DNA of 64,000 nucleotides from Streptococcaceae bacterium AF77-01CM03A. GTDB lineage: Bacteria; Bacillota; Bacilli; Lactobacillales; Streptococcaceae. The position numbers were made by a program, and so were the translations under genes. The notes below the pieces were generated by a model, which ran no database searches, was not told where the DNA came from, and saw nothing but the letters and a program-made list of their open reading frames with translations. The stretch spans positions 62,001-126,000 of the forward strand of contig JAQDDS010000001.1 of NCBI GenBank assembly GCA_027665725.1, in the 5' to 3' direction. Shown one piece after another: positions 36,397-45,643 of this stretch. Numbering within the stretch: the first letter of the stretch is position 1; every line of letters begins with the position of its first letter.

Positions 36397-37474
36397 TAAA
36401 ATTGTTGAATACAAAGACCTGATTGCTTTTCATCCAGGTCAGTACGTTGAAGAGTTGATTGAAGATTATAACGTGACGCAGAAAGAATTTGCGGAGCGTT
36501 TGGGAGTTTCGGCAAAGACTGTCAGCAAGCTTGTCAATGCTGAGGAGTCCATTAGTAAGGAAACGGCCCATAAGTTAGCCAAGCTAAGCGGAGTTTCTAT
36601 GCAAACCTGGCTCAATCTTCAGAATGTTTACGATGTAAAAGTTGCAGAGATTGTAGAACAAAAAGAGCTAGAAGAAGGCAACGAGAAAGAAATCTGTGAG
36701 ATGATTGATTTCAAGTATTTTAAGGAAGAAGGCTACGTGCCAGACAAACGCTATAGCTTGAAGGAAAAGATTATCGAGCTTCGCAAGATTTTAGGTGTGG
36801 CAAGTTTAGAAAACCTTACATCTTTTAACCATCTAGTCAGCTATCGTAATACACGTGAGTTTACGACTAAAAGTATAGTAAACTCTAATATCATGCTGGA
36901 GTTAGCATCTAAAAAAGCGCGTGATAAAACGACAACTAAGCTAAATCGAAGAAAGCTAGAGAGAAGCCTGCCTGCGTTGAGAAAGTTGACGAGACAAAAT
37001 CCAGAAGTTTTTCCTCAACGCTTGTATGATATCTTGCTAGACTGTGGTGTTGTCCTAGTCGGTTTACCTGCTTTGCCAAATGCCAATTTGAATGGAGCGA
37101 CTAAAAAGTTCAGTAATGGTAGTGCCTTGCTTTTACTGACGGATCGAAATAAAGCGTCAGACATTTTCTGGTTCTCACTATTTCATGAGATTGGGCACAT
37201 TCTGGAGAATGATTTTTCATCTGATGAAGGAAACAGTGAGTCCTATCTTCGTTCTGAGGAACAGGCAGACCAGTTTGCAAAAGATTTCTTGATTAGACCA
37301 GAAGATTATCAAGCTTTTGTCAAAAATGGAAACTTTGATAAGACGGATATCATATGTTTTGCGGAGGAAATCGATATTCATCCTAGCGTTGTTTTAGGCA
37401 GATTACAAAATGAGGGTATTCTAGGTTTTGACCGTTTCCGAGAACTAAAAGAGAATTATTACTTTGTTTCCTAA
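36389..37474 (+). CDS. HigA-type antitoxin: XRE HTH fused to ImmA/IrrE metallopeptidase
   Basis: 361 residues. An N-terminal HigA-like helix-turn-helix (residues ~12-70) contains HPGQYVEELIEDYNVTQKEF and RLGVSAKTVSKLV. The C-terminal half is a COG2856/ImmA-IrrE zinc peptidase domain with FWFSLFHEIGHILEND (HExxH) and EEQADQFAKDFLI. Antitoxins of this fused kind exist; the peptidase may degrade a repressor or itself under stress. It overlaps the toxin gene by 8 nt and is likely to bind the palindrome upstream. Confidence 0.82.
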   Translation: MSNKIVEYKDLIAFHPGQYVEELIEDYNVTQKEFAERLGVSAKTVSKLVNAEESISKETAHKLAKLSGVSMQTWLNLQNVYDVKVAEIVEQKELEEGNEKEICEMIDFKYFKEEGYVPDKRYSLKEKIIELRKILGVASLENLTSFNHLVSYRNTREFTTKSIVNSNIMLELASKKARDKTTTKLNRRKLERSLPALRKLTRQNPEVFPQRLYDILLDCGVVLVGLPALPNANLNGATKKFSNGSALLLLTDRNKASDIFWFSLFHEIGHILENDFSSDEGNSESYLRSEEQADQFAKDFLIRPEDYQAFVKNGNFDKTDIICFAEEIDIHPSVVLGRLQNEGILGFDRFRELKENYYFVS

Positions 37475-37604
37475 GAGTCAGGAAATTTTTAGAAGAAGAA
37501 AAAAGATTTATACAGTCAGTCATGTGAAGTCATTTATTCGCCCATTTTTTAGATACAACTTTGTTTCCATATTTCCTGGGAACTAGTAGAAAGTTAGGAG
37601 AAAT

Positions 37605-38009
37605 ATGGAAAATAACAACCAACGTGCCCTTTGTCAGCAACTCTGGGCGGAAAATAAATACCTTGTTTTGAGTCATTCTAGTAATATTTACAAGGATATT
37701 CGCCAGTATCTCAAGCAAGAGGTGGTGGAGCTGAGTCAGGTTCAAGAGATGATTGACCGTGCCTGCCAGATTCCAGAACACAGGGGTCAGGTTTGCAACG
37801 CCTTCCAGCATATTTGGGGCTATTTTAAAAAGCAAGCCAGTCCTGATGAGCGCAAGGACTATATGCTCTTACTGGATCGCTATCGCTTTGGTCAAGCTTC
37901 CAAGAAAGACTTGATTGCTAGGACTCGAGACTTGCTTGAGCGTTACCCAAATGTTTATCTGCAAGATTCTACCCTGTTGAAAGGAGACTCCCATGAGACT
38001 TTGGCATGA
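37605..38009 (+). CDS. DUF1722 (YbgA-family) protein
   Basis: 134 residues resembling YbgA/DUF1722: WAENKYLVLSHSSNIYKDI, the central ..CQIPEHRGQVCNAFQHIWGYFK.., and DERKDYMLLLDRYRFGQ. The biochemical function of the family is unknown. In E. coli ybgA lies next to the photolyase gene phr. Here it overlaps by 17 nt a gene related to pyrimidine-dimer glycosylase, so a link with UV-lesion repair recurs. GGAG is 5 nt upstream of the ATG. Confidence 0.75.
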   Translation: MENNNQRALCQQLWAENKYLVLSHSSNIYKDIRQYLKQEVVELSQVQEMIDRACQIPEHRGQVCNAFQHIWGYFKKQASPDERKDYMLLLDRYRFGQASKKDLIARTRDLLERYPNVYLQDSTLLKGDSHETLA

Positions 38010-38358
38010 GGCTTTGATTTCACAACTTCCCCGTCCGCAGCTCTTGGGACAACATCGAGAGTGTTGCGCCCTACGTGGCAATGGCTGGGGCAGAAAGCAT
38101 GCTACGGTTGACTATGTCTTTACCCACTCGCCTTATCGTCTCTATGCTTATCATCACTTGATCATGGAGGAGATGGCTGACCGTGGCTACAATGTCAGTC
38201 CAGAGTGGTTAGATAAGAACTACCGAGGGAAGATCTGTCCTTCCTATGAAGACTTAGCAGAGGAAAAGCTGAAAAGTCCAATCTATAGTGAGCATGACGC
38301 TGCCTACTATGAGGAGTGTCTGGCTAATCTCCGAGAGAAGGGGATAGAGCTGGAGTAA
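37993..38358 (+). CDS. TIGR02328-type protein related to pyrimidine-dimer DNA glycosylase (T4 endonuclease V)
   Basis: 121 residues. The N-terminus MRLWHEALISQLPRPQLLG and then QHRECCALRG aligns by eye with T4 endonuclease V; Arg22 and Glu23 fall at the positions of its catalytic Arg22-Glu23. The middle part KHATVDYVF...EMADRGYNV resembles GHVTFFY...CLKRGFNI of the phage enzyme. The N-terminal nucleophile Thr2 of T4 is Arg2 here, so chemistry may differ. It overlaps the DUF1722 gene. Repair activity is an inference from this resemblance. Confidence 0.65.
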   Translation: MRLWHEALISQLPRPQLLGQHRECCALRGNGWGRKHATVDYVFTHSPYRLYAYHHLIMEEMADRGYNVSPEWLDKNYRGKICPSYEDLAEEKLKSPIYSEHDAAYYEECLANLREKGIELE

Positions 38359-38437
38359 GAGTTATAGTACCTCAATTTTATAATTATGAAGGATTATGGT
38401 TTTTTAAATTAAGAGGGAACGAAGTGAGCTTTTATAG

Positions 38438-38575
38438 GATATTTCCCGCTATAGTGGTATTCTAGATAATAATTTTTTATTATCTAGAACGGGATTTTTG
38501 AGACACTATGGCTCAAAAATTAGGGATGAAATTACGAAGTAATTTGCTCCTGTCTGCACTTTTCAGGGAAATATC
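38438..38575. repeat. Palindromic repeat element, copy A
   Basis: Ends are inverted repeats GATATTTCCC / GGGAAATATC. Inside are further palindromes: TTCTAGATAATAA / TTATTATCTAGAA, TTTTTGAG / CTCAAAAA and AAATTAC / GTAATTT. A related shorter element is at 42244-42334 with the same layout (GCTATAGTG after the left end, TGCACTTTTCAG-like before the right end). It codes for nothing; a MITE-like origin or RNA structure is possible. Confidence 0.65.
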
Positions 38576-38746
38576 AGAATGACTAAAGGAAAATCAGCCT
38601 ATAGTCTTTTCTAATAGCAAGCCATAGTCAACTATCTGTTTACTCAAGTTTGACTATGAACAGGACTATCTTGAAATACTGTTAACCATTGTCTACCAAA
38701 GGATTTGGGGAATCTTCTCTAAATCTTTTTTTGTGCTTCAAATGAC

Positions 38747-38767
38747 GATATAGTTTCAAACTATATC
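38747..38767. promoter_or_regulatory. MET-box (MetR/MtaR operator) of metE
   Basis: Perfect 21-nt palindrome centred on 38757 whose core TATAGTTTCAAACTATA matches the MET-box described for LysR-type methionine regulators of Streptococcaceae. It lies ~45 nt upstream of the likely -35 region, the usual place for a LysR-type activator. An extended -10, TGTTAAGAT (38808-38816), precedes the GGAGG ribosome-binding site. Confidence 0.8.
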
Positions 38768-38847
38768 AAAGCCTAATTTTTTACAATTATACAGATGATT
38801 TCTTTTCTGTTAAGATAGTTTCAACAACAATTTTTGGAGGACAAAAC

Positions 38848-41097
38848 ATGTCAACTACAATTATCGGTTTCCCTCGTTTGGGTGAATTCCGCGAATTAAA
38901 ATTTACAACTGAAAAATACTTTAGAAAAGAAATCTCAGAAGAAGAACTACTTGCAGCCGCAAAAGACTTGCGTGCTAAACACTGGAACATTGTCAAAGAA
39001 AAAGGCATCACTGAAATCCCATCAAATGACTTTTCTCACTATGACAACTTCCTAGACGCTGCTTTCCTTTTCAACGTAGTTCCTGCATCAGTACAAAACT
39101 TGGACTTGTCTGGTCTTGAACGCTACTTTGCTTTGGGACGTGGTTACCAAGGAGAAAAAGGGGATGTTCGTGCCCTTCCGATGAAGAAATGGTTCAACAC
39201 CAACTACCACTACATCGTTCCTAAATTTGAAAAAGACACTCAAGTAAAATTGGCTGGTCACAAAATCTTTGATGAGTTCCAAGAAGCTAAAGAATTTGGT
39301 CTTAACACTCGTCCTGTCCTTGTAGGTCCATTCACTTTCCTTCAATTGTCAGACTTTGAAGAAGGTGTGAAAGCAGAAGATTTCGTGGATAGCTTAGTAG
39401 CTGCTTACCAAGATGTTTTTGCGAAATTGGCTGAACTTGGTGCAACTCGTATCCAACTCGACGAAGCTGCTCTTGTCAAAGATTTGACAGAAGAAGAAAA
39501 AGCACTCTTCTTGAACATCTACAACAAACTCTTGGCTGACAAAAAAGGTCTTGAAGTCTTGCTTCAAACTTACTTTGGTGACGTTCGTGACGTCTACGCT
39601 GACCTTGTGAAATTGCCAGTAGATGCGATCGGTCTTGACTTCGTTGAAGGTAAGAAAACTCTTGAACTCGTTAAAGGTGGTTTCCCAGCTGATAAGACTC
39701 TTTATGCAGGTATTGTCAATGGTAAGAACATCTGGCGTAACAACTACGAAAAGAGCTTGGCTATTCTTGAGCAAATACCAGCTGAAAATATCGTTTTGAC
39801 AAGCTCATGCTCACTTCTTCATGTGCCATTTACAACAGCTAACGAAGAATTTGAACCAGCTATCTTGAACCACTTTGCATTTGCAGTAGAAAAATTGGAT
39901 GAGATCCGTGACTTGGATGCTATCCGCAACGGTCAAGGTGCAGAAGCTCTTGCAGCTAACAAAGAACTCTTTGCAACTGAACGTGTTGGTGAAAATGCGG
40001 AACTTCGTGCTCGTATCGCTGGATTGACTGACGCAGACTACACTCGTTTGCCAGCCTTTGCTGAACGTGAAGCAATCCAAGAAGAAGCTTTCAAACTTCC
40101 AGCTCTTCCAACAACTACCATCGGTTCATTCCCTCAAACTAAGGAAGTTCGTGCCAAACGTTTGGCATTCCGTAAGGGTGAATTGTCACAAGAAGAATAC
40201 GATGCCTTCCTTGCTGAAACCATCGACGAATGGATCAAATGGCAAGAAGAAGTTGGATTTGACGTGCTTGTACACGGTGAATTCGAGCGTAACGACATGG
40301 TTGAGTACTTCGGTCAAAACTTGTCTGGTTACCTCTTCTCTAAGAATGGTTGGGTACAATCATACGGTATGCGTGGGGTTAAACCACCAATCATTTGGGG
40401 TGATGTGACTCGTCTCAACCCTATCACTGTGAAATGGTCAAGCTACGCACAAAGCCGTACTGACAAACCTGTTAAAGGTATGTTGACTGGACCTGTTACA
40501 ATTCTTAACTGGTCATTCCCACGTGAAGACATCTCTATCAAGGATTCTACTCTTCAAATCGCTCTTGCTATCAAGGATGAAGTTCTTGACCTTGAAGCAG
40601 CAGGTGTGAAAATCATCCAAATCGACGAGGCTGCTCTTCGTGAAAAATTGCCACTCCGTCGTAGCGACTGGTACGAAGACTACCTTGACTGGGCTATTCC
40701 AGCCTTCCGTTTGGTACACTCAACAGTAGCACCAGACACACAAATCCACACTCACATGTGTTACTCAGAATTTACAGATATCATCCCAGCTATCGACAAC
40801 ATGGATGCAGACGTTATCTCATTTGAAGCTAGCCGTTCAAACCTTGAAATCTTGGACGAACTCAAAGCGAAAAACTTCCAAACAGAAGTTGGACCTGGGG
40901 TTTACGATATCCACTCACCTCGTGTGCCTAATGAAGGCGAAATCGACCACACAATCGAAGCTATCCTTGCGAAAGTACCAAGCAAGAAAGTTTGGATCAA
41001 CCCTGACTGTGGTTTGAAAACACGTGGTATTCCAGAAACGAAAGAAAGCTTGATCCGCCTTGTAGAAGCTGCTAAAGCTGCGCGTGAGAAATTGTAA
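38848..41097 (+). CDS. metE: Cobalamin-independent methionine synthase
   Basis: 749 residues. It transfers methyl from 5-methyltetrahydrofolate (polyglutamate) to homocysteine, forming methionine. The N-terminal folate domain starts [17 protein letters not shown]; the C-terminal catalytic barrel has [37 protein letters not shown] (zinc His and Cys) and [11 protein letters not shown] (zinc Cys). Full length for the family. Preceded by a MET-box and followed 63 nt later by metF, which supplies its methyl donor. Confidence 0.97.
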   Translation: MSTTIIGFPRLGEFRELKFTTEKYFRKEISEEELLAAAKDLRAKHWNIVKEKGITEIPSNDFSHYDNFLDAAFLFNVVPASVQNLDLSGLERYFALGRGYQGEKGDVRALPMKKWFNTNYHYIVPKFEKDTQVKLAGHKIFDEFQEAKEFGLNTRPVLVGPFTFLQLSDFEEGVKAEDFVDSLVAAYQDVFAKLAELGATRIQLDEAALVKDLTEEEKALFLNIYNKLLADKKGLEVLLQTYFGDVRDVYADLVKLPVDAIGLDFVEGKKTLELVKGGFPADKTLYAGIVNGKNIWRNNYEKSLAILEQIPAENIVLTSSCSLLHVPFTTANEEFEPAILNHFAFAVEKLDEIRDLDAIRNGQGAEALAANKELFATERVGENAELRARIAGLTDADYTRLPAFAEREAIQEEAFKLPALPTTTIGSFPQTKEVRAKRLAFRKGELSQEEYDAFLAETIDEWIKWQEEVGFDVLVHGEFERNDMVEYFGQNLSGYLFSKNGWVQSYGMRGVKPPIIWGDVTRLNPITVKWSSYAQSRTDKPVKGMLTGPVTILNWSFPREDISIKDSTLQIALAIKDEVLDLEAAGVKIIQIDEAALREKLPLRRSDWYEDYLDWAIPAFRLVHSTVAPDTQIHTHMCYSEFTDIIPAIDNMDADVISFEASRSNLEILDELKAKNFQTEVGPGVYDIHSPRVPNEGEIDHTIEAILAKVPSKKVWINPDCGLKTRGIPETKESLIRLVEAAKAAREKL

Positions 41098-41160
41098 GAA
41101 AAGACAGTTCTCTCTACACGGTTGATCAGTAAGAAATCAACTAGAAAAAGGTTATTACAT

Positions 41161-42021
41161 ATGTCGCGTCAAACACCGTCACTCTCATTTGAAGTTTTCC
41201 CTCCAAACCCAGCAGTAGGCAATGACAAAATTATTGCAGCTCTGAAAGACATGCAGGGCTTGGCACCACACTTCATCAGTGTAACTGCTAGCAATAATAA
41301 ATTTAATATCAAAGAGACGACGGTTCGTTTGGCAGACTATATCCAAAATGACTTGGAGATTCCGACCATTGCTCACTTGCCAGCTATTTATCTAACTAAG
41401 GATAAGGTGGCTGAGACTATTGCAGATTTGGATAAGGTTGGGGTTCAGAAAATCTTGGCTCTTCGTGGAGATATCATTCCTGATGTTGAGCCGCAAAAGG
41501 ATTTTCGTTATGCCACTGACTTGATTGAGTTTATCAAGGACCAAGCCCCACATTTTGAAATTATTGGAGCTTGTTACCCAGAAGGTCACCCTGATTCGCC
41601 AAACCAAATCTCAGATATTCAAAATCTCAAGAAAAAAGTAGATGCAGGCTGTTCAAGCCTTGTCACTCAGCTTTTCTTTGACAATGAGCGTTTCTACGAC
41701 TTCCAAGACAAATGTACCTTGGCAGGGATTGATGTTCCCATTCATGCCGGTATCATGCCAATCCTGAACCGTAACCAAGCGCTTCGTCTCTTGAAGACTT
41801 GTGAGAATATCCATCTCCCACGTAAGTTTAAGGCTATTTTGGACAAGTATGAGAATGACCCCGAGTCACTCAGAGCAGCAGGACTTGCCTATGCCGTAGA
41901 CCAAATCGTGGACTTGGTAACGCAAGACGTAGCAGGGGTACATCTCTACACTATGAACAATGCAGACACTGCTCAGTACATCCACCAAGCAACCCATGCC
42001 TTGTTCAATCACCAATCTTAA
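41161..42021 (+). CDS. metF: 5,10-methylenetetrahydrofolate reductase
   Basis: Flavoenzyme of 286 residues that makes 5-methyltetrahydrofolate for MetE. Visible family features are SFEVFPPNP near the N-terminus, VTASNNKFN, the region LRGDIIPDVEP, and GACYPEGHPDSPN followed by QLFFDNERFYDF and GIMPI. The ATG at 41161 with AAAAAGG upstream is chosen; a TTG at 41122 in frame has no ribosome-binding site. It is co-transcribed with metE from the MET-box promoter. Confidence 0.94.
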   Translation: MSRQTPSLSFEVFPPNPAVGNDKIIAALKDMQGLAPHFISVTASNNKFNIKETTVRLADYIQNDLEIPTIAHLPAIYLTKDKVAETIADLDKVGVQKILALRGDIIPDVEPQKDFRYATDLIEFIKDQAPHFEIIGACYPEGHPDSPNQISDIQNLKKKVDAGCSSLVTQLFFDNERFYDFQDKCTLAGIDVPIHAGIMPILNRNQALRLLKTCENIHLPRKFKAILDKYENDPESLRAAGLAYAVDQIVDLVTQDVAGVHLYTMNNADTAQYIHQATHALFNHQS

Positions 42022-42033
42022 AATATTAAAAAG

Positions 42034-42073
42034 CAAACCATTCTTCTTTTCATAGAGGAATGGTTCCTTTTTG
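42034..42073 (+). terminator. Terminator after metF
   Basis: Hairpin pairing AACCATTC..CT with AGGAATGGTT, followed by CCTTTTT. Confidence 0.7.
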
Positions 42074-42243
42074 ATAGAAAAGCCCGCACTTTTTAAGAAA
42101 AATATGATAAAATAGACTCTGTACGTACTTGATACAAAGATGAGGGTATTTAGGTTGTAGAAGTTTGTTTAAAGTGGATTATTTTTTAAATAAAATATGA
42201 TAATAGGTGTCTCAAAAAATACGAACGGAGTGAGTATTTAAAA

Positions 42244-42334
42244 GATATTTCACGCTATAGTGAAATTCCTTGGATTTCTAAAATCATCCACTGGATAATT
42301 TTACCTCCCGTCCGCACTGTTTCAGTGAAATATC
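42244..42334. repeat. Palindromic repeat element, copy B
   Basis: Related to 38438-38575. Ends are GATATTTCAC / GTGAAATATC; the left end is followed by GCTATAGTG and the right end preceded by CCGCACTGTTTCA, as in copy A. The left flank GAACGGAGTGAG also matches GAACGAAGTGAG of copy A. Terminal bases differ from copy A in a compensating way (CC/GG versus AC/GT). Confidence 0.65.
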
Positions 42335-42465
42335 AAAAAGATTCATAATTGAATTTTGGCCTCATTTCTTAGGAAAAAAGATAAGCTTCCTTGCACTCAT
42401 CGAGTGCGACGTCACCTTCCTATTTTTCTACAGAAATGTTCGGCAAGCCGAACCGTCCAAAATAT

Positions 42466-42511
42466 CTTGATCTTTGTAGGCAAGGCGTATAATTTTATCA
42501 ATCCAAAGGGG
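42466..42511 (+). promoter_or_regulatory. Candidate pnp promoter and RBS
   Basis: TATAAT at 42488-42493 with a possible -35 CTTGAT (42466-42471, 16-nt spacer) and AAAGGGG before the ATG at 42518. Just upstream are hairpins GCACTC-ATC-GAGTGC and TTCGGC-AA-GCCGAA of unknown role. Confidence 0.5.
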
Positions 42512-42517
42512 ATTAAA

Positions 42518-44740
42518 ATGACAAAACATGTGTTTCAAACGACTTTTGCGGGTCGTGAGTTGATCGTAGAGACTGGTCAGGTTGCTAAGCAAGCAAATGG
42601 CTCTGTTGTGGTGCGTTACGGTGAGTCAACTGTCTTGACTGCTGCCGTCATGTCTAAGAAAATGGCAACTGGTGATTTCTTCCCACTTCAAGTTAACTAC
42701 GAAGAAAAAATGTATGCGGCTGGGAAATTTCCTGGTGGTTTTATGAAACGTGAAGGACGTCCTTCAACAGATGCGACTTTGACAGCGCGTTTGATTGACC
42801 GTCCAATCCGTCCAATGTTTGCGGAAGGTTTCCGTAACGAAGTGCAAGTCATCAACACAGTTCTTTCTTACGATGAAAATGCATCTGCACCAATGGCAGC
42901 TATGTTTGGTTCATCATTAGCCTTGTCTATCTCAGATATTCCATTTGACGGACCAATTGCTGGGGTACAAGTAGGCTATGTGGATGGCCAAATCGTCATT
43001 AACCCAACTCAAGAACAAGCAGAGCAATCGCTTCTTGAATTGACAGTAGCTGGTACCAAGCACGCTATTAACATGGTAGAGTCTGGTGCCAAAGAATTGT
43101 CAGAAGAAATCATGTTGGAAGCTCTTCTTAAAGGACACGAAGCTGTTAAAGAATTGATTGCCTTCCAAGAAGAAATCGTTGCGGCAGTCGGTAAAGAAAA
43201 AGCAGAAGTTGAATTGCTTCATGTAGATGCTGACTTGCAAGCTGAAATCATTGCAGCCTACAACAGCGATCTTCAAAAAGCTGTTCAAGTTGAAGAAAAA
43301 TTGGCGCGTGAAGCTGCAACTCAAGCAGTGAAAGACCAAGTTACAGCAGTTTACGAAGAAAAATATGCAGACCACGAAGAATTTGACCGTATCATGCGTG
43401 ATGTGGCTGAAATCTTGGAACAAATGGAACACGCAGAAGTACGCCGTTTGATCACAGAAGACAAGGTTCGTCCTGACGGCCGTAAGGTCGATGAAATCCG
43501 TCCTTTGGATGCGGTTGTTGACTTCCTTCCTCGTGTACACGGTTCAGGTCTCTTCACTCGTGGACAAACTCAAGCTCTTTCTATCTTGACCTTGGCACCA
43601 ATGGGTGAAACGCAAATCATCGATGGTTTGGATCCAGAGTACAAGAAACGCTTTATGCACCACTATAACTTCCCACAATACTCTGTTGGTGAAACTGGTC
43701 GTTACGGTGCGCCTGGTCGTCGTGAAATTGGTCACGGTGCTCTTGGTGAGCGTGCTCTTGCTCAAGTATTGCCAAGCTTGGAAGAATTCCCATATGCGAT
43801 TCGTTTGGTAGCAGAAGTCTTGGAATCAAACGGTTCTTCATCTCAAGCTTCTATCTGTGCGGGAACACTTGCCCTTATGGCTGGTGGTGTGCCAATCAAG
43901 GCACCAGTAGCTGGTATTGCAATGGGTCTCATCTCAGATGGGAACAACTACACCGTATTGACAGATATCCAAGGTTTGGAAGACCACTTTGGAGACATGG
44001 ACTTTAAGGTTGCAGGTACTCGTGACGGGATTACAGCCCTTCAAATGGATATCAAGATCCAAGGGATTACTGCAGAAATCTTGACTGAAGCTCTTGCCCA
44101 AGCCAAGAAAGCTCGTTTTGAAATCCTTGACGTGATTGAAGCAACGATTCCAGAAGTTCGTCCAGAATTGGCTCCAACTGCACCGAAAATTGATACTATC
44201 AAGATTGATGTGGACAAGATTAAGATTGTCATCGGTAAAGGTGGAGAAACCATCGATAAGATCATCGCTGAAACAGGCGTTAAGATTGACATCGACGAAG
44301 AAGGAAACGTATCTATCTACTCTAGCGACCAAGATGCCATTAACCGCGCTAAAGAAATCATTGCTGGTTTGGTTCGTGAAGCAAAAGTGGACGAAGTCTA
44401 CCATGCCAAAGTTGTGCGTATCGAGAAATTCGGTGCCTTTGTCAACCTCTTTGACAAGACAGATGCCCTCGTACACATCTCTGAAATGGCTTGGACACGT
44501 ACCAATAATGTAGAAGATTTAGTTCAAATTGGTGATTTTGTCGATGTGAAGGTTATTAAGATCGATGAAAAAGGTCGTGTAGATGCTTCTATGAAGGCAC
44601 TCTTGCCACGTCCGCCAAAACCTGAACGTTCAGAAGAAAAAGGTGAAAAGGGTCATCGCCATGGCGATCGTCCTCGTCACCATCACAAGGACCACAAACC
44701 AAAGAAAGAATTTACTGAAACACCAAAAGACTCAGAATAA
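42518..44740 (+). CDS. pnp: Polynucleotide phosphorylase
   Basis: 3'-5' phosphorolytic exoribonuclease of 740 residues, part of RNA decay. Two RNase PH domains (~1-230 and ~310-545) are joined by a helical region; the second holds the catalytic [20 protein letters not shown] segment. KH (about 555-615, with [13 protein letters not shown]) and S1 (about 622-690, [15 protein letters not shown]) RNA-binding domains follow, then a His/Lys-rich tail ([18 protein letters not shown]). The start at 42518 is fixed by AAAGGGG. cysE follows after 14 nt. Confidence 0.97.
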   Translation: MTKHVFQTTFAGRELIVETGQVAKQANGSVVVRYGESTVLTAAVMSKKMATGDFFPLQVNYEEKMYAAGKFPGGFMKREGRPSTDATLTARLIDRPIRPMFAEGFRNEVQVINTVLSYDENASAPMAAMFGSSLALSISDIPFDGPIAGVQVGYVDGQIVINPTQEQAEQSLLELTVAGTKHAINMVESGAKELSEEIMLEALLKGHEAVKELIAFQEEIVAAVGKEKAEVELLHVDADLQAEIIAAYNSDLQKAVQVEEKLAREAATQAVKDQVTAVYEEKYADHEEFDRIMRDVAEILEQMEHAEVRRLITEDKVRPDGRKVDEIRPLDAVVDFLPRVHGSGLFTRGQTQALSILTLAPMGETQIIDGLDPEYKKRFMHHYNFPQYSVGETGRYGAPGRREIGHGALGERALAQVLPSLEEFPYAIRLVAEVLESNGSSSQASICAGTLALMAGGVPIKAPVAGIAMGLISDGNNYTVLTDIQGLEDHFGDMDFKVAGTRDGITALQMDIKIQGITAEILTEALAQAKKARFEILDVIEATIPEVRPELAPTAPKIDTIKIDVDKIKIVIGKGGETIDKIIAETGVKIDIDEEGNVSIYSSDQDAINRAKEIIAGLVREAKVDEVYHAKVVRIEKFGAFVNLFDKTDALVHISEMAWTRTNNVEDLVQIGDFVDVKVIKIDEKGRVDASMKALLPRPPKPERSEEKGEKGHRHGDRPRHHHKDHKPKKEFTETPKDSE

Positions 44741-44754
44741 GAAAGGAGAAATGT

Positions 44755-45372
44755 ATGGGATGGTGGCGTGAAACCATTGATATCGTAAAAGAAAATGATC
44801 CAGCGGCTCGCACCACTTTGGAGGTTCTTTTGACCTATCCTGGTGTGAAAGCCTTGGCTGCTCACCGTCTCTCTCATTTTCTCTGGGAACATGGCTTTAA
44901 GCTTTTAGCTCGTATGCACAGCCAGTTTTGGCGTTTTTGGACACAGATAGAGATTCACCCAGGAGCTCAGATTGACTCTGGTGTCTTTATCGACCACGGG
45001 GCAGGACTTGTGATTGGGGAGACAGCCATCGTTGAAAAAGGTGTCCTTCTCTACCATGGTGTCACTCTCGGTGGTACAGGTAAGGATGTTGGTAAACGAC
45101 ATCCAACCGTGCGTAAGGGAGCTCTCATATCAGCTCATGCGCAGGTTATCGGTCCTGTAGAGATCGGTGAAAATGCCAAAGTCGGTGCTGCAGCAGTTGT
45201 TGTAGCAGATGTTCCTAGCGACGTGACGGTTGTCGGTATTCCAGCCAAGATTGTTCGAGTGCATGGGCAAAAGGATGAACCAACCATTCACGAAGTCGAA
45301 GAAAAACGTGAGTACTACGTCAATAAACTAGAGCAGGCTAGAGAAGCCAGTCACAGATCGTCGGGGTTGTAG
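44755..45372 (+). CDS. cysE: Serine O-acetyltransferase
   Basis: 205 residues. It acetylates serine to O-acetylserine, the precursor of cysteine. The N-terminal helical part (WWRETIDIVKENDPAA, VLLTYPGVKALAAHR) precedes a left-handed beta-helix of hexapeptide repeats with GAQIDSGVFIDHGAGLVIGE and VTLGGTGKDVGKRHPTV. Shorter than the E. coli enzyme, as usual in Gram-positives. AGAAAGGAG upstream. Its last codons overlap a remnant of a nucleoside phosphorylase gene in another frame. Confidence 0.94.
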   Translation: MGWWRETIDIVKENDPAARTTLEVLLTYPGVKALAAHRLSHFLWEHGFKLLARMHSQFWRFWTQIEIHPGAQIDSGVFIDHGAGLVIGETAIVEKGVLLYHGVTLGGTGKDVGKRHPTVRKGALISAHAQVIGPVEIGENAKVGAAAVVVADVPSDVTVVGIPAKIVRVHGQKDEPTIHEVEEKREYYVNKLEQAREASHRSSGL

Positions 45373-45635
45373 AGAGTAGTAATGCCTTTTATCGAGAAAC
45401 GCCTGATAAGGTCAAGCGTCGCTTGGCTGCTGGAGCCCAAGTGGTGGACATGGAAGTTTCAGCTATCATGGCTTGGAGTCAATTTTGTAAGAGTAAAGTC
45501 TATCAGTTCTTCTATACAGCTGACTATGTGGATCATCATAACCGAACCTGGGATGCCCGCCATGAAGATCGGACAGCTGATGCCATGACTTTTTTCACTA
45601 TCGCTTTGACAATAGCAAAGGAACTAGAAAGGTAA
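45354..45635 (+). pseudogene. Nucleoside phosphorylase remnant (C-terminal part)
   Basis: Open frame reading QIVGVVESSNAFYRETPDK, then RLAAGAQVVDMEVSAIMAW and DARHEDRTADAMTFFTIALT, which matches the C-terminal third of PNP/UDP-type nucleoside phosphorylases, with the nucleoside-contacting Met-Glu in DMEVSA. The first two thirds are missing and replaced by cysE. There is no convincing start or ribosome-binding site, so it is a 5'-truncated gene. Any of the weak internal TTG/ATG starts would give a fragment without an active site. Confidence 0.75.
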
Positions 45636-45643
45636 CTACAAGA

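Larger units (their letters stand above)
38359..38847. other. Non-coding interval upstream of metE
   Basis: Holds a palindromic repeat element (38438-38575), about 170 nt with no gene or clear signal (38576-38745), a MET-box operator (38747-38767) and the metE promoter region. No open frame with a ribosome-binding site was found. Confidence 0.7.
42022..42517. other. Non-coding interval between metF and pnp
   Basis: Contains the metF terminator, an orphan -10-like TGATAAAAT near 42105-42113, the second palindromic element, and a pnp leader with two compact hairpins. No convincing small gene was seen. An open frame running into pnp from 42356 has no ribosome-binding site and is rejected as coding. 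Confidence 0.6.

Noticed and set aside
42356..42517. 54-residue extension of PNPase
   Set aside because: It has no ribosome-binding site, lies over hairpins and a likely promoter, and PNPase normally starts with the sequence at 42518.
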